A stretch of 64,000 bases of DNA from Klebsiella sp. BIGb0138 (lineage in GTDB: Bacteria > Pseudomonadota > Gammaproteobacteria > Enterobacterales > Enterobacteriaceae), in the NCBI RefSeq assembly GCF_004342285.1, contig NZ_SMCV01000007.1, positions 248,001-312,000 on the forward strand, written 5' to 3'. Below are positions 48,624 through 59,556 of the stretch, piece after piece. A program made the translations under genes and the position numbers. The notes under the pieces were generated by a model. That model did not search any database. It saw nothing but the letters and a program-made list of their open reading frames with translations, and was not told where the DNA came from. Every line of letters starts with the position of its first letter. Positions within the stretch are counted from its first letter, which is position 1.

Positions 48624-49313
48624 ATGGAACTGCTGTTATTGAGTAACTCGTCGCTGCCGGGCAAAGCATGGCTGGAACATGCGCTGCCGCTGATTGCCGG
48701 ACAGCTAAATGGGCGCCGTTCCGCGGTGTTTGTCCCCTTTGCCGGGGTGATGCAAACCTGGGATGACTACACGGCGAAAGCCGCCGCGGCGCTCGCTCCG
48801 CTTGGCGTTTCAGTCACCGGCATCCACAGCGTAGCCGACCCTGTCGCGGCCATTGAGACGGCCGAAGTGGTGATTGTCGGCGGGGGGAATACGTTCCAGT
48901 TGCTGAAAACCTGCCGCGAGCGCGGGCTGCTGGCGCCGATCGTCGATGTTGTTAAGCGTGGCGCCCTGTACATCGGCTGGAGCGCGGGCGCTAACCTCGC
49001 CTGTCCGACCATCCGCACCACCAACGATATGCCGATTGTCGACCCGCAAGGTTTTGCTGCGCTGGGCCTGTTCCCGTTGCAGATCAACCCGCACTTTACC
49101 AACGCCCTGCCGGAAGGACATCAGGGTGAAACCCGTGAACAGCGTATTCGCGAACTGCTGGCGGTGGCGCCGGAGCTGACGATTATCGGTTTGCCGGAAG
49201 GCAACTGGATTCAGGTGACGCAGGGGCACGCGACGCTCGGCGGCCCGAACCCAACGCTGGTATTCCGCGCCGGTGAGGAAGCGGTGGCCCTGAAAGCCGG
49301 GCATCGCTTTTAA
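48624..49313 (+). CDS. pepE: Alpha-aspartyl dipeptidase (peptidase E)
   Basis: PepE cleaves dipeptides with N-terminal aspartate in the cytosol. The start at 48624 ([20 protein letters not shown]) has CTGGAGAAA upstream and gives 229 residues. The nucleophilic Ser is in [14 protein letters not shown] (near 120), within a class I amidotransferase-like fold. [12 protein letters not shown] and the His/Glu region [19 protein letters not shown] are present. It stands alone between the sor operon and the convergent yjbB. Confidence 0.96.
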   Translation: MELLLLSNSSLPGKAWLEHALPLIAGQLNGRRSAVFVPFAGVMQTWDDYTAKAAAALAPLGVSVTGIHSVADPVAAIETAEVVIVGGGNTFQLLKTCRERGLLAPIVDVVKRGALYIGWSAGANLACPTIRTTNDMPIVDPQGFAALGLFPLQINPHFTNALPEGHQGETREQRIRELLAVAPELTIIGLPEGNWIQVTQGHATLGGPNPTLVFRAGEEAVALKAGHRF

Positions 49314-49329
49314 CCACAGAGGGATCGAT

Positions 49330-49363
49330 TCCCGGCGGGCGGCATTAGCCAGCGCCGGGCTAT
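49330..49363. repeat. REP-like palindrome between pepE and yjbB
   Basis: CCCGGCGGGCGGCATTAGCC followed by AGCGCCGGGC resembles the Klebsiella REP unit. It lies in the convergent spacer. Confidence 0.5.
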
Positions 49364-49408
49364 CGACCCTTGCCCCGGTCAGGCCGCGCGCCCGGGAAAT
49401 CCTGCGCC

Positions 49409-51040
49409 TTAATATTCATCGCGATCGTCATCTTCATCCGGCTGCTCCATCACGCTATATGCCACCGAACAGAACAGCGAGTTCAGGCGCTTCATATCGC
49501 CAAGTAATCCGAGGTGCAGCGAGCTGGTCTCAATACTCTGCACGTTCTGCTGGTGCAGACGATCGACGTGCGCGTGCGAGTAGCGCCGGTTCATAATGCG
49601 GAAACGGTGCTTGTTACGACGCAGACGGCGGGCGCTCGGCACGTCGCTGGAGAAAAAGACCGACATCGCCAGCTGCAGGTTGCTAAGCAGCTGATCGTAT
49701 AGCCCATCGAGCTCTTTAAGCCCTTCGACGGAGAAGGCACGCCGCGCCGCCAGCGATTTATCGGCGATTTCGCTGCCCATTCTCTCCACAATATCGGAGG
49801 CCTGCTCCAGGTTGAGCGCCATTTCGATGATCTCCGCCCAACGCCGGGATTCCTCTTCCGCCAGCTCATCTTTCGGCATCCGCGCCAGATACAGCTTGAT
49901 CGCGGTATAGAGCACGTTGATGTCGTCCGCCAGCCGGCGCAGCTCTTTCTCCTCCCGCGGCTCACCGTGCATCACCTTGCGCAAACCGTTCAGCATCTGC
50001 TCCATGGCATCGCCGATACGCAACGTTTCGCGCGCGGCATTCGCTAACGCCAACGCGGGGGTATCCAGCGCCGACGTGTCCAGATGCTTAGGCTTAAGAT
50101 GGAGGTCCAGCTCGGGATCTTCGCGAATCAGACGTTTGCAGAGCCTGGCCATCGGTTCGGCAAAGGGGACCATCGCCACGCAGCGAATCAGGTTGTAGAA
50201 GACGTGGAAGTAAATCACCAGCTCCGATTCCGGTAACGGCATCCGGTGCATCGCGTTCGCCAGCACGTGCACAAACGGCAAAATAATCAGGCTGCCCACC
50301 AGCTTGAACAGCAGGCTGCCCAGCGCGACACGACGGGCGGACGCGTTGGCGGCGCCGTTGTTGATCATCGCGAGGATCCCCGAGCCGAGGTTGGCGCCAA
50401 TGACCAGACACAGCGCGACCGGGAACGAAATGACCCCGGTTGACGTCAGCGTGGCGGTGAGCAGCACCGCCGCCAGGCTGGAGTAGCTGATGATGGCGAA
50501 CATGGCGCCAATCAACGCATCCAGCATAATATCGCCGGTCAACGAGGCGAAAATCACCTGAACGCCGTTGGCCTGGGTGATGGGGTGGACCGCCTGCACG
50601 ATCAGCTCCAGGGCGAGTAAAATCAGCCCCAGCCCGATCCCTACCCGCCCCAGCTGGCCGGCCCGCGTCTGTTTGCGGCCGAGGAAAAAAATCACCCCGA
50701 TAAAAATCAGCAGCGGCGACAGCCACGACAGGTCGAAGGTCAGTACCCGCGCCATCAGCGCGGTACCGACGTCGGCGCCGAGCACTATCACCAGCGCCGG
50801 CGTCAGCGCCACCAAATCCTGGGCGACAAACGACGTCACCAGCATGGTGGTGGCATTACTGCTCTGGACCAGCGCGGTGACGCCTATACCGGCGCAGAAC
50901 GCGAGCGGTTTTTTCTCAACGCTACTACTGAGGACGGCGCGCAGACGCGCGCCAAACACGCGCATGACGCCGGTACGAACGATATGGGTGCCCCAGACCA
51001 GCAGGGCGACAGCAGAAAGCAGATGCAGCAGAGTTAACAC
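49409..51040 (-). CDS. yjbB: Na+/phosphate cotransporter family protein YjbB
   Basis: A 543-residue inner membrane protein. The N-terminal half has two Na/Pi-cotransporter (NptA/PNaS) repeats, with the family's QSS motif in GVTALVQSSNATTMLVTSFVA and a second repeat around YSSLAAVLLTATLTSTGVISF. The C-terminal half (from about 340) is a PhoU-like helical domain with EQMLNGLRKVMHGE and LNLEQASDIVERMG. E. coli YjbB exports phosphate when overproduced. The end (PDEDDDRDEY) is strongly acidic. It reads in the same direction as metH, with a 232-base gap to it. Confidence 0.95.
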   Translation of the reverse strand: MLTLLHLLSAVALLVWGTHIVRTGVMRVFGARLRAVLSSSVEKKPLAFCAGIGVTALVQSSNATTMLVTSFVAQDLVALTPALVIVLGADVGTALMARVLTFDLSWLSPLLIFIGVIFFLGRKQTRAGQLGRVGIGLGLILLALELIVQAVHPITQANGVQVIFASLTGDIMLDALIGAMFAIISYSSLAAVLLTATLTSTGVISFPVALCLVIGANLGSGILAMINNGAANASARRVALGSLLFKLVGSLIILPFVHVLANAMHRMPLPESELVIYFHVFYNLIRCVAMVPFAEPMARLCKRLIREDPELDLHLKPKHLDTSALDTPALALANAARETLRIGDAMEQMLNGLRKVMHGEPREEKELRRLADDINVLYTAIKLYLARMPKDELAEEESRRWAEIIEMALNLEQASDIVERMGSEIADKSLAARRAFSVEGLKELDGLYDQLLSNLQLAMSVFFSSDVPSARRLRRNKHRFRIMNRRYSHAHVDRLHQQNVQSIETSSLHLGLLGDMKRLNSLFCSVAYSVMEQPDEDDDRDEY

Positions 51041-51100
51041 GGATTGTTGTTCTCCTTATTACCCGACGGATAAATGCCGATAACCCCGTCCAGGATTCCC

Positions 51101-51127
51101 CCGGCGGCGCTGCGCTTAGCCGGGCTA
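51101..51127. repeat. REP unit upstream of yjbB
   Basis: CCGGCGGCGCTGCGCTTAGC and CGGGCTAC form the usual REP palindrome found scattered in Klebsiella chromosomes. It lies between metH and yjbB. Confidence 0.6.
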
Positions 51128-51272
51128 CATAGTCCGGGGCAATCTCAGTCAGAGCAGATCGTCCTGAATCAATACCCCAGTATAAGGGTTTAGCAGCAAT
51201 AAAGAGACAGGGCGCCCACAGAGCGCCCGCTAAGTTGTAAGTTAAGATGACAGATTTGTGACAGGCCGCGAT

Positions 51273-54200
51273 TTAGTCCGCGTCGTACCCCAGATTGGGC
51301 GCCAGCCAGCGCTCCACCTCGGCGGGGGTCATGCCTTTACGCCGGGCATAATCCTCCACCTGATCGCGCTGTATTTGCGCCACCGCGTAGTACTTGCTGT
51401 CGGGATGACTGAAATACCAGCCGGAAACCGAAGCGCCCGGCCACATGGCGAACGATTCGGTGAGTTTCATCCCGGTATGCGCTTCGACATCCAGCAGCTC
51501 CCAGATGACCGCTTTTTCCGTGTGCTCCGGGCAGGCCGGATAGCCCGGCGCCGGACGAATCCCCTGGTAGTTTTCGCGAATCAGCTCCTCGTTGCTGAGG
51601 TTCTCATTCGCCGCATAGCCCCAGTAGACTTTACGCACCCGCTCATGGAGATATTCGGCAAAGGCTTCGGCCAGGCGGTCGGCAATCGCTTTGACCATGA
51701 TCTTGTTGTAATCATCGTGCTGGGCATCAAACGCCTCCGCCAGCGCGTCTTCCTCCAGCCCGCCGGTGACCGCAAAAGCGCCGAGATAGTCGGCTTTGCC
51801 GCTGAGCTTCGGCGCCACGAAATCGGCGAGGCAGTAGTTGGCGAAGCCGACTTTCTCGGTCTGCTGACGCAGATGATGGCTGACCGTCAGCACATGGGTA
51901 CGGGTTTCATCGCGATAGATTTCAATATCATCCCCCACCCGGTTAGCCGGGAAGAGTCCCACCACGCCGCGCGGATTCAGCGTCTTCTCTGCGCTCAGTT
52001 TATCCAGCATGTCGTTAGCATCTTTGAACAACCGCTGCGCCTCTTCGCCCACCACCTCATCTTCCAGAATGCGCGGATACTTCCCGGCCAGCGACCAGGT
52101 CATAAAGAACGGCGTCCAGTCGATATAGTTACGCAGGGTTTCGATGCTGGCTTCAACGCTCTGCACCCCCAGGCGGTGAGCGACCGGCGGCGTATAGCTT
52201 GCCCAGTCAAAGGCCAGATCGTTCTCGCGGGCGGCCTGTAATGTGACCGGCGGCGTACGCGGCTTCTTGCGTCCATGCTGGATGCGCACGGTTTCGTACT
52301 CTTTACGGGTGCGCGCGACAAAATCGTCATGCTGCGTCGCGGAGAGTAACGCCGAGACCACGCCCACGGTGCGCGAGGCGTTCTGCACGTAAACCGTCGG
52401 GCCGCTGTAGTTCTGCTCGATTTTGACCGCCGTATGGGCTTTCGAGGTGGTCGCGCCGCCAATCAGCAGCGGAATGGTAAAGCCCTGGCGCTCCATCTCT
52501 TTCGCCACGTTCACCATTTCGTCCAGCGACGGCGTAATCAGCCCGGAAAGACCAATCAGGTCGGCATTCACTTCGCGGGCGGTTTTGAGGATCTTATCCG
52601 CCGGGACCATCACGCCCAGATCGATGATTTCGTAGTTATTACACTGCAGCACCACGCCGACGATATTTTTGCCGATATCGTGCACATCGCCTTTAACGGT
52701 CGCAATTACCATCTTGCCGTTGCTGGAGCCCTTTTCCTTGCTGGCTTCAATATACGGTTCCAGATAGGCCACCGCCTGCTTCATCACGCGGGCCGATTTG
52801 ACCACCTGCGGCAGGAACATTTTGCCCTCGCCGAACAGATCGCCAACCACGTTCATGCCGTCCATCAGCGGGCCTTCGATAACTTCAATCGGCCGGGCGG
52901 CCTGCTGGCGCGCCTCTTCGGTATCCAGCTCGATAAACTCGGTAATGCCTTTCACCAGCGAGTATTCAAGACGTTTTTTCACGTCCCAGCTGCGCCATTC
53001 CGCCTGCTGAGCGTTGGCGGAGTCGTCCGTTTTACTGCCGCGATATTTTTCCGCCAGCTCCAGCAGACGCTCGGTCCCCTCATCGTGACGGTTGAGGATC
53101 ACGTCTTCGACGGCATCGCGCAGCTCGGCTGGCAGATCGTCATAAATGGCCAGCTGACCGGCGTTAACAATCCCCATGTCCATGCCGTTACGAATGGCGT
53201 AGTACAGGAAGACGGCGTGAATCGCCTCGCGGACCGGATCGTTACCGCGGAATGAGAAGGAAACGTTGGAGACGCCGCCGGAAATCAGCGCGTGCGGCAG
53301 CTCGCGTTTTATGTCTTCACAGGCGCCGATAAAGTCCTGAGCATAGTTGTTGTGCTCTTCAATACCGGTGGCGACGGCGAAGATATTGGGGTCAAAAATA
53401 ATATCTTCCGGCGGGAAGCCCACCTCTTCGGTCAGAATCTTGTACGCCCGGCGGCAAATTTCAATTTTACGCTGGCGGGTATCGGCCTGCCCCACTTCGT
53501 CAAAGGCCATGACCACCACGGCGGCGCCGTAACGGCGCACCTTCTTCGCATGCTCGACAAAGGCCTCGACGCCCTCTTTCATCGAGATAGAGTTGACGAT
53601 GCCTTTACCCTGGATGCATTTCAGCCCCTTTTCGATGACATCCCATTTTGAGGAGTCGATCATAATCGGCACCCGGGCAATGTCGGGCTCGCCGGCAATC
53701 AGGTTGAGGAAACGCACCATCGCCGCTTCCGCGTCGAGCATCCCCTCATCCATATTGATATCAATAATCTGCGCGCCGCTTTCCACCTGCTGGCGGGCGA
53801 CGTCCAACGCTTCGTTATACTTTTCTTCTTTAATCAGGCGCTTGAACTTCGCTGAGCCGGTCACGTTGGTCCGCTCGCCGACGTTCACAAACAGGCTGTC
53901 GTCACCGATATTCAGCGGCTCAAGCCCGGCCAGACGGCAGGCCACAGGAATTTCGGGAAGCCGGCGTGGCGCAAGCCCTTCCACCGCGCGGCTCATTGCT
54001 GCGATATGTTCCGGCGTGGTGCCGCAGCAGCCGCCGACGATGTTGAGGAAGCCTGACTCCGCCCACTCGCGAATCTGCGCCGCCATGGTATCGGCGTCCA
54101 GATCGTATTCGCCAAAGGCGTTGGGCAACCCGGCATTGGGGTGCGCGGTCACGTAGCATTCGGCAATCCGCGACAGCTCCTGCACGTACTGACGCAGCTC

Positions 54201-54956
54201 GTCTGGCCCAAGGGCGCAGTTCAGGCCGAAGGTCAGCGCATCGGCATGGCGCAGCGAGTTATAAAATGCTTCGGTGGTTTGCCCGGAGAGCGTACGCCCG
54301 GAGGCATCGGTGATGGTGCCGGAAATCATGATCGGCAGTTCCACGCCCAGCGCTTCAAACTCCTCTTTCACGGCAAAGATCGCCGCTTTGGCGTTGAGGG
54401 TATCGAACACCGTCTCAATCAGAATCAGGTCGACGCCCCCTTCCACCAGCGCCCTAGTGGACTCGCGGTAGGCTTCCACCAGACCATCGAAGGTAATGTT
54501 GCGGTAGGCCGGATCGTTGACATCCGGGGAGATGGAGGCCGTGCGGTTGGTCGGGCCGAGGACGCCCGCCACATAGCGCGGTTTTTCCGGCGTCCGGGCG
54601 GTCCACTCATCGGCGCAGGCGCGCGCCAGCTTTGCTGCGGCAAAGTTGATTTCCGCCGACAGGGATTCCATCTGGTAATCCGCCATCGCGATCGTCGTCG
54701 AGTTAAAGGTGTTGGTTTCAATGATATCCGCCCCCGCCTCAAAGTAGGCGTCATGGATGGCGGTAATCACTTCCGGCTTACTGAGCACCAGCAGGTCGTT
54801 ATTGCCTTTCAGATCGCAGGGCCAGTCGGCAAAGCGCACGCCGCGGAAGTCCTGCTCACTCAGACGATAGCCCTGGATCATGGTGCCCATGCCCCCATCC
54901 AGAACCAAAATACGTTTTTTTAACTGCTGATGCAGTTGTTCAACTTTGCTGCTCAC
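51273..54956 (-). CDS. metH: Cobalamin-dependent methionine synthase
   Basis: MetH transfers a methyl group from methyltetrahydrofolate to homocysteine through cobalamin. The GTG at 54956 ([20 protein letters not shown]) has GGGAG five bases upstream and gives 1227 residues, the E. coli length. The homocysteine domain holds the zinc cysteines in [11 protein letters not shown] and [11 protein letters not shown] (near 247, 310, 311). The pterin domain shows [16 protein letters not shown]. The B12 domain has [17 protein letters not shown] with the cobalt-ligating His (near 759) and [15 protein letters not shown]. The activation domain ends PNLGYDAD. Confidence 0.98.
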   Translation of the reverse strand: MSSKVEQLHQQLKKRILVLDGGMGTMIQGYRLSEQDFRGVRFADWPCDLKGNNDLLVLSKPEVITAIHDAYFEAGADIIETNTFNSTTIAMADYQMESLSAEINFAAAKLARACADEWTARTPEKPRYVAGVLGPTNRTASISPDVNDPAYRNITFDGLVEAYRESTRALVEGGVDLILIETVFDTLNAKAAIFAVKEEFEALGVELPIMISGTITDASGRTLSGQTTEAFYNSLRHADALTFGLNCALGPDELRQYVQELSRIAECYVTAHPNAGLPNAFGEYDLDADTMAAQIREWAESGFLNIVGGCCGTTPEHIAAMSRAVEGLAPRRLPEIPVACRLAGLEPLNIGDDSLFVNVGERTNVTGSAKFKRLIKEEKYNEALDVARQQVESGAQIIDINMDEGMLDAEAAMVRFLNLIAGEPDIARVPIMIDSSKWDVIEKGLKCIQGKGIVNSISMKEGVEAFVEHAKKVRRYGAAVVVMAFDEVGQADTRQRKIEICRRAYKILTEEVGFPPEDIIFDPNIFAVATGIEEHNNYAQDFIGACEDIKRELPHALISGGVSNVSFSFRGNDPVREAIHAVFLYYAIRNGMDMGIVNAGQLAIYDDLPAELRDAVEDVILNRHDEGTERLLELAEKYRGSKTDDSANAQQAEWRSWDVKKRLEYSLVKGITEFIELDTEEARQQAARPIEVIEGPLMDGMNVVGDLFGEGKMFLPQVVKSARVMKQAVAYLEPYIEASKEKGSSNGKMVIATVKGDVHDIGKNIVGVVLQCNNYEIIDLGVMVPADKILKTAREVNADLIGLSGLITPSLDEMVNVAKEMERQGFTIPLLIGGATTSKAHTAVKIEQNYSGPTVYVQNASRTVGVVSALLSATQHDDFVARTRKEYETVRIQHGRKKPRTPPVTLQAARENDLAFDWASYTPPVAHRLGVQSVEASIETLRNYIDWTPFFMTWSLAGKYPRILEDEVVGEEAQRLFKDANDMLDKLSAEKTLNPRGVVGLFPANRVGDDIEIYRDETRTHVLTVSHHLRQQTEKVGFANYCLADFVAPKLSGKADYLGAFAVTGGLEEDALAEAFDAQHDDYNKIMVKAIADRLAEAFAEYLHERVRKVYWGYAANENLSNEELIRENYQGIRPAPGYPACPEHTEKAVIWELLDVEAHTGMKLTESFAMWPGASVSGWYFSHPDSKYYAVAQIQRDQVEDYARRKGMTPAEVERWLAPNLGYDAD

Positions 54957-55048
54957 ACTCGCTCCCGACAACGCTCAACCAGACCGAAAAACTCAACGAA
55001 CCATACTGGCATAAAGCACAGTGGCGGGAAAGAGAACGGCGGACAATA

Positions 55049-55061
55049 TGAGACATGTTCA
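55049..55061 (-). promoter_or_regulatory. MetR-type box upstream of metH
   Basis: TGAGACATGTTCA fits the MetR consensus TGAA-N5-TTCA at seven of eight positions and lies about 95 bases before the metH start. In E. coli MetR activates metH. Confidence 0.6.
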
Positions 55062-55151
55062 GCTTCACTCCTCCGATCAGTCGGGTTGTGATTGCAAATC
55101 GGTCAAATAAAACGAAAACTATTTCCACGATACAGAAAAAAGGAATCTGCG

Positions 55152-55979
55152 ATGGCTACCCCCGTTCCCGCTAAACGCGGCAGAAAACCCGCGACTCCCG
55201 CAGCGCCTCAGGCTGGCGGCCAGGTTCAGTCACTCACCCGTGGGTTAAAATTACTCGAATGGATTGCCGAATCTCACGGCAGCGTGGCATTGACCGAACT
55301 GGCCCAACAGGCTGGTCTGCCCAACTCCACCACCCATCGCCTGCTGACCACCATGCAACAGCTGGGCTTCGTGCACCAGGTCGGAGAACTGGGGCATTGG
55401 TCCGTGGGCACTCACGCCTTTGTGGTCGGCAGCAGCTTTCTGCAAAGCCGCAACCTGCTGGCTATCGTCCACCCCATCCTGCGCCGGCTAATGGAAGACT
55501 CCGGCGAAACGGTTAACCTGGCGGTACTGGATCAGAGCGACCACCAGGCGATTATTATCGACCAGGTGCAGTGTACCCAGCTGATGCGCATGTCCGCGCC
55601 GATTGGCGGCAAACTGCCGATGCATGCCTCCGGGGCGGGAAAAGCGTTTCTTTCACAGCTCAGTGAAGAGCAGGTGACCAGCCTGCTGCACCGTAAAGGC
55701 CTGCACGCCTATACCCACGCCACGCTGGTCTCCCCGCTACATCTGAAAGAGGACCTGGCCCAGACGCGCAAGCGCGGCTACTCCTTTGACGATGAAGAGC
55801 ATGCCCTCGGCCTGCGCTGCGTTGCGTCCTGCATTTACGACGAGCACGGCGAACCATTTGCCGCCATCTCGATCTCCGGCCCCATTTCCCGGATGACTGA
55901 CGATCGCGTCACCGAGCTGGGCGCCCTGGCCATTAAAGCGGCGAAAGAGGTGACGCTGGCCTACGGCGGCAGACGTTAA
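55152..55979 (+). CDS. iclR: Glyoxylate bypass repressor IclR
   Basis: IclR represses aceBAK when glyoxylate is high relative to pyruvate-type signals. The start at 55152 (MATPVPAKRGRKPATPAAPQ) has AAAAAGGAATC upstream and gives 275 residues. The winged HTH is VALTELAQQAGLPNSTTHRLLTTMQQLGF. The effector domain has QSRNLLAIVHPILRRLMEDSGETVNL, KLPMHASGAGKAFLSQL and RGYSFDDEEHALGLRCVAS. It diverges from metH and lies near its target aceBAK; the matching operator is at 61251-61274. Confidence 0.97.
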   Translation: MATPVPAKRGRKPATPAAPQAGGQVQSLTRGLKLLEWIAESHGSVALTELAQQAGLPNSTTHRLLTTMQQLGFVHQVGELGHWSVGTHAFVVGSSFLQSRNLLAIVHPILRRLMEDSGETVNLAVLDQSDHQAIIIDQVQCTQLMRMSAPIGGKLPMHASGAGKAFLSQLSEEQVTSLLHRKGLHAYTHATLVSPLHLKEDLAQTRKRGYSFDDEEHALGLRCVASCIYDEHGEPFAAISISGPISRMTDDRVTELGALAIKAAKEVTLAYGGRR

Positions 55980-55995
55980 CAAAAAGGACACTGAC

Positions 55996-56790
55996 ATGGG
56001 CAAGCCGCTCGCGTTCTGGCAGGCAAAGTACCCGCAGGCTTTCTGCTGGTCATTTGGCGATTCGCCAGAAATGGCCGATGAACTGGTCGCACGAGTTATC
56101 GCCGGGAAAAAACGGGCCACCTGCTGCTCTTTCGCCAGCTATCAGGCCAATGAACGGCCGGTGACCCCCGGCGCCATGCATATCGTGCTTAACGGCGCGG
56201 GCGAAGCGGCCTGCGTGATACGTACCCTGGCGCTGCGGATTGTCCGCTTTCATGAAATGAGCGCCGAACTTGCCGCGCTGGAAGGGGAAGGCGATCTTAG
56301 CCTGTCATACTGGCAGCAGGCTCATCGCTCATTCTTTGAGCGGGAAGGCCGCTGGTCAGCCGATATGGAGCTGGTCTTTGAAGAGTTCGCGGTCATTGAG
56401 GTCATGGCCGCGCGCTGGCCGCAGCTTATCCGGCCTGCTGTCGTTCGCCGTAGCGCACGCAAAAGCGCTGGCGGCGGCGGTAGGCATAGACATCTTCCAC
56501 ATGACCGCTGCGAATTCGCGTCTGTAGCTCCCGCCAGTAGTCCGCACGCAGCAGGTCGGCATGCATCTCTTCGAGCAGCGGTCCGATCCGTGGGTCAGCG
56601 CACAGCCAGTGGCGAAACTCTTCCGGGAAGACATCTCCTGGCGCTACGCTGTACCACGGTTCGCTCGCCAGCTCATCTTCCGGGTAGCGCGCCGCCGGGA
56701 TCTCGCGGAAATTCACTTCCGTCATGTAGCAAATTTCATCGTAGTCGTAGAATACCACCCGGCCATGGCGGGTCACGCCGAAGTTCTTAA
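55996..56790 (+). CDS. ASCH-domain protein with tail antisense to aceK
   Basis: Residues 1-140 form an ASCH domain (PUA-like RNA-binding fold): [65 protein letters not shown] and [14 protein letters not shown]-like end. AAAAAGGACACTGAC precedes the ATG, 16 bases after iclR, so it may be cotranscribed with iclR. After about residue 140 no stop codon occurs until 56790, and the last 120 or so residues (Arg/Ser/His-rich) are simply the opposite strand of aceK. The domain end therefore lies at about 56415. A lost stop or frameshift near there would explain the tail. The substrate is unknown. Confidence 0.7.
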   Translation: MGKPLAFWQAKYPQAFCWSFGDSPEMADELVARVIAGKKRATCCSFASYQANERPVTPGAMHIVLNGAGEAACVIRTLALRIVRFHEMSAELAALEGEGDLSLSYWQQAHRSFFEREGRWSADMELVFEEFAVIEVMAARWPQLIRPAVVRRSARKSAGGGGRHRHLPHDRCEFASVAPASSPHAAGRHASLRAAVRSVGQRTASGETLPGRHLLALRCTTVRSPAHLPGSAPPGSRGNSLPSCSKFHRSRRIPPGHGGSRRSS

Positions 56791-58168
56791 ACAGCATATC
56801 GCCGGGGAAGATATTGGCGGCGGCAAGCTGGCGAATCGCATTCCCGTACTCCTCCACCGCATCGCGCAGGGCCTGGCCCTCCACCTGTTCCAGCCAGAGA
56901 TTAAGCGGCACCATTCGCCGCTCGATATAAAGATGGCTGATGGCGATACGATCGCCAAGATCGGTGATTTTCGCCCCCGCTTCCGCCTGTAATAACGCCA
57001 TCAGCGGCGTAGAGATTTGCCGTTTATCCAGCACGAAGTTTTCAAACTCCTGGGTATCGGCCATCCGCCCGACGCGATCGTGCTCTTTTACCAGCTGATA
57101 GCAGGCGCGGACGTGGGCGGCGCTCATCTCTTTTTGCGGCGCGAAACGGTCTTTGATGACCTTAAAGACCCGGTCAAAGCCAGGGAGGGTAAAGACCAGC
57201 ATCACCATCCCGCGGATGCCCGGCGCTTCAATAAACTGTTCGTCACTGCCGGCAATATAGTGCAGGTATTCGCGATAGCTTTCGGTCTTGGCATGCTTCT
57301 GGCAGCCAATGGCCATATACAGTTCAGCGGTAGTTTTACCAGGCAGGATCTCGCGCAGCCATTCTACCAGCGCGCCGGGCAGCGGGGCGTACACCATAAA
57401 ATAGGAACGAGCGAAGCCAAAGACGATGCTCGCTTCGGCATGGGTGGTCAGGCAGGCATCAACAAACAGCTCGCCATCGTCGGTGCGATGGATAGGTAGC
57501 AAAAATGGCAGGGTCGCTACCGGCGTCACCAGTTTGCCCACCAGCCAGGCGGCTTTATTACGATAAAAGAGTTCGTTCGCGATCTGCAGATGGGACCGGG
57601 AGAGCATCTCGCTACCCAGCGCTTCCTGCAGGCTGGCGCTGATGTAAGCAATATCGCGCGCCTTGTTTTGCCACGCCAGGCGCAGAGGTAAATCGGATAA
57701 CACTTTGCTTAATAACGTCTCCCAGCCGCGCTCGGGGAAAAAATTTTTCGCCAGCGGCCGGGGAATAGAGCGGAAGCTGCGCGCCGGCTGCGAACTGAAA
57801 ATAAACAGCCGCTCGGGTGTCAGCGAGCGGTGGTCAAATAACCGGCAATAGACGGAATTGAAAAAGCTCTCCGCAATTTCGAAGCGCGGGTAATCCGGCA
57901 ACAGATGAGTGTAGTGCTCCTTCACCCGCAGCAAAAAATTAACGTCGGTGCTTTTCCCTTCGGTGATGCAGCGCAGCTGCTCCACTACCAGGCCAACATG
58001 ATGATCGTAGAGGTGAATACGCTGTTTCATGGCCTGCTGCACGGCATGCCAGTCGGCCTGTTCAAAGCGCTGCTGCGCGCCTGAAGTGACTTCGAGAAAA
58101 CGCCCGTACTGGGCGTCAAAACCCTGCAAAATCGTCTGGGCAATCAATAATTCCAGGCCACGCGTCAT
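56426..58168 (-). CDS. aceK: Isocitrate dehydrogenase kinase/phosphatase
   Basis: AceK phosphorylates and dephosphorylates isocitrate dehydrogenase to divert isocitrate into the glyoxylate bypass. The start at 58168 ([20 protein letters not shown]) has GGGGAAGG upstream and gives 580 residues. The nucleotide-binding region is [26 protein letters not shown]. The kinase-like catalytic part is [52 protein letters not shown] and the end YAYRRRQRF...RYGE match E. coli, but the last five residues differ. A longer start at 58201 lies within the intergenic hairpin and is rejected. Confidence 0.96.
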   Translation of the reverse strand: MTRGLELLIAQTILQGFDAQYGRFLEVTSGAQQRFEQADWHAVQQAMKQRIHLYDHHVGLVVEQLRCITEGKSTDVNFLLRVKEHYTHLLPDYPRFEIAESFFNSVYCRLFDHRSLTPERLFIFSSQPARSFRSIPRPLAKNFFPERGWETLLSKVLSDLPLRLAWQNKARDIAYISASLQEALGSEMLSRSHLQIANELFYRNKAAWLVGKLVTPVATLPFLLPIHRTDDGELFVDACLTTHAEASIVFGFARSYFMVYAPLPGALVEWLREILPGKTTAELYMAIGCQKHAKTESYREYLHYIAGSDEQFIEAPGIRGMVMLVFTLPGFDRVFKVIKDRFAPQKEMSAAHVRACYQLVKEHDRVGRMADTQEFENFVLDKRQISTPLMALLQAEAGAKITDLGDRIAISHLYIERRMVPLNLWLEQVEGQALRDAVEEYGNAIRQLAAANIFPGDMLFKNFGVTRHGRVVFYDYDEICYMTEVNFREIPAARYPEDELASEPWYSVAPGDVFPEEFRHWLCADPRIGPLLEEMHADLLRADYWRELQTRIRSGHVEDVYAYRRRQRFCVRYGERQQAG

Positions 58169-58187
58169 ACCTTCCCCCTCACCCCGG

Positions 58188-58210
58188 CCCTCTCCCGGCA
58201 AGGGAGAGGG
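58188..58210. repeat. Hairpin repeat between aceA and aceK
   Basis: CCCTCTCCC / GGGAGAGGG with a GGCAA loop sits in the 49-base aceA-aceK gap. E. coli has REP-type hairpins here, thought to lower aceK relative to aceA. The same nine-base arms form the outer stem in the malE-malF gap. Confidence 0.75.
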
Positions 58211-58217
58211 GGAAACA

Positions 58218-59522
58218 TCAGAACTGCTCTTCTTCCGTTGAACCGGTTAACGCCGTCACCGAGGACGCGCCGCCCTGGATAATCGTCGTCACCTTGTCGA
58301 AGTAGCCGGTGCCCACCTCCTGCTGGTGAGAGACGAAGGTGTACCCTTGCCCGGCGGCGGCAAATTCCGGCTGCTGTACTTTCTCAACATAGTGCTTCAT
58401 CCCTTCACCCTGCGCATAGGCGTGGGCCAGGTCGAACATGTTGAACCACATGCTGTGAATGCCCGCCAGGGTAATGAACTGATACTTGTAGCCCATATCA
58501 GACAGCGCCTGTTGGAATCTGGCGATGGTGCGGTCATCGAGATTCTTCTTCCAGTTGAACGATGGCGAACAGTTATAGGCCAGCAGCTTGCCCGGGAAGC
58601 GCGCGTGAATAGCGTCGGCAAAGCGGCGCGCCTGCTCAAGATCCGGTTTTGATGTTTCACACCACACCAGATCGGCGTACGGCGCATAGGCCAGGCCGCG
58701 GCTGATCGCCTGCTCGATCCCGGCATGGGTACGGAAAAAGCCTTCGCTGGTGCGATCGCCGGAGATAAACTCACGATCGTAGGGATCGCAGTCGGAGGTG
58801 ATCAAATCCGCCGCATCGGCATCCGTTCGCGCAATAACCAGCGTTGGCACGCCCATCACATCCGCCGCCAGGCGCGCGGCCACCAGTTTCTGGATCGCTT
58901 CCTGCGTCGGCACCAGCACTTTGCCGCCCATATGGCCGCATTTCTTCACCGAAGCCAGCTGATCTTCAAAATGAACTGCCGCTGCACCGGCTTCGATCAT
59001 CGATTTCATCAGCTCGAAGGCGTTGAGAACGCCGCCAAAACCGGCTTCGGCATCGGCAACGATCGGCAGAAAATAGTCGGTATAGCGCGGATCGCCCGGC
59101 TCAATTCCCGCCGCCCACTGGATCTGATCCGCGCGCCGGAAAGTGTTGTTGATCCGATCGACCACCGCCGGTACCGAGTTGGCCGGGTACAGCGATTGAT
59201 CCGGGTACATGCTCGAAGCAAGGTTCGCGTCCGCCGCGACCTGCCAGCCCGAGAGATAAATCGCCTCAATCCCGGCCTTCGCCTGCTGCAATGCCTGCCC
59301 GCCGGTCAGCGCGCCGAGGCTGTTGATGTAGCCTTTTTTGGCTGCGCCGTGCAGCAGTCGCCACATTTTGGCCGCGCCAAGCTGCGCCAGCGTGCATTCC
59401 GGATTGACCGAACCGCGTAATTTCACCACATCCTCAGCGCTGTATGGGCGGGTAATACCTTCCCAACGTGGCTGCGTCCACTCTTTGTTTAATTCTTCAA
59501 TTTGTTGAGTACGGGTTTTCAT
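58218..59522 (-). CDS. aceA: Isocitrate lyase
   Basis: AceA splits isocitrate to succinate and glyoxylate, the first step of the glyoxylate bypass. The start at 59522 ([20 protein letters not shown]) gives 434 residues as in E. coli; a Met at 59537 lies within the ribosome-site region. The catalytic loop is [14 protein letters not shown] with Cys195, and [27 protein letters not shown] and the end [12 protein letters not shown] are conserved. It is the middle gene of aceBAK, 34 bases after aceB. Confidence 0.98.
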   Translation of the reverse strand: MKTRTQQIEELNKEWTQPRWEGITRPYSAEDVVKLRGSVNPECTLAQLGAAKMWRLLHGAAKKGYINSLGALTGGQALQQAKAGIEAIYLSGWQVAADANLASSMYPDQSLYPANSVPAVVDRINNTFRRADQIQWAAGIEPGDPRYTDYFLPIVADAEAGFGGVLNAFELMKSMIEAGAAAVHFEDQLASVKKCGHMGGKVLVPTQEAIQKLVAARLAADVMGVPTLVIARTDADAADLITSDCDPYDREFISGDRTSEGFFRTHAGIEQAISRGLAYAPYADLVWCETSKPDLEQARRFADAIHARFPGKLLAYNCSPSFNWKKNLDDRTIARFQQALSDMGYKYQFITLAGIHSMWFNMFDLAHAYAQGEGMKHYVEKVQQPEFAAAGQGYTFVSHQQEVGTGYFDKVTTIIQGGASSVTALTGSTEEEQF

Positions 59523-59556
59523 ATGCAGATGCTCCATAGGGTAACGAGTGGATGAA

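Noticed and set aside
48091-48669. 192-residue minus-strand frame over the SDH-like gene end and the pepE promoter
   Set aside because: Opposes a well-supported gene, and its N-terminal part is low-quality sequence with no ribosome site.
52434-53255. 273-residue plus-strand frame inside metH
   Set aside because: Antisense to conserved metH domains, with no initiation signal.
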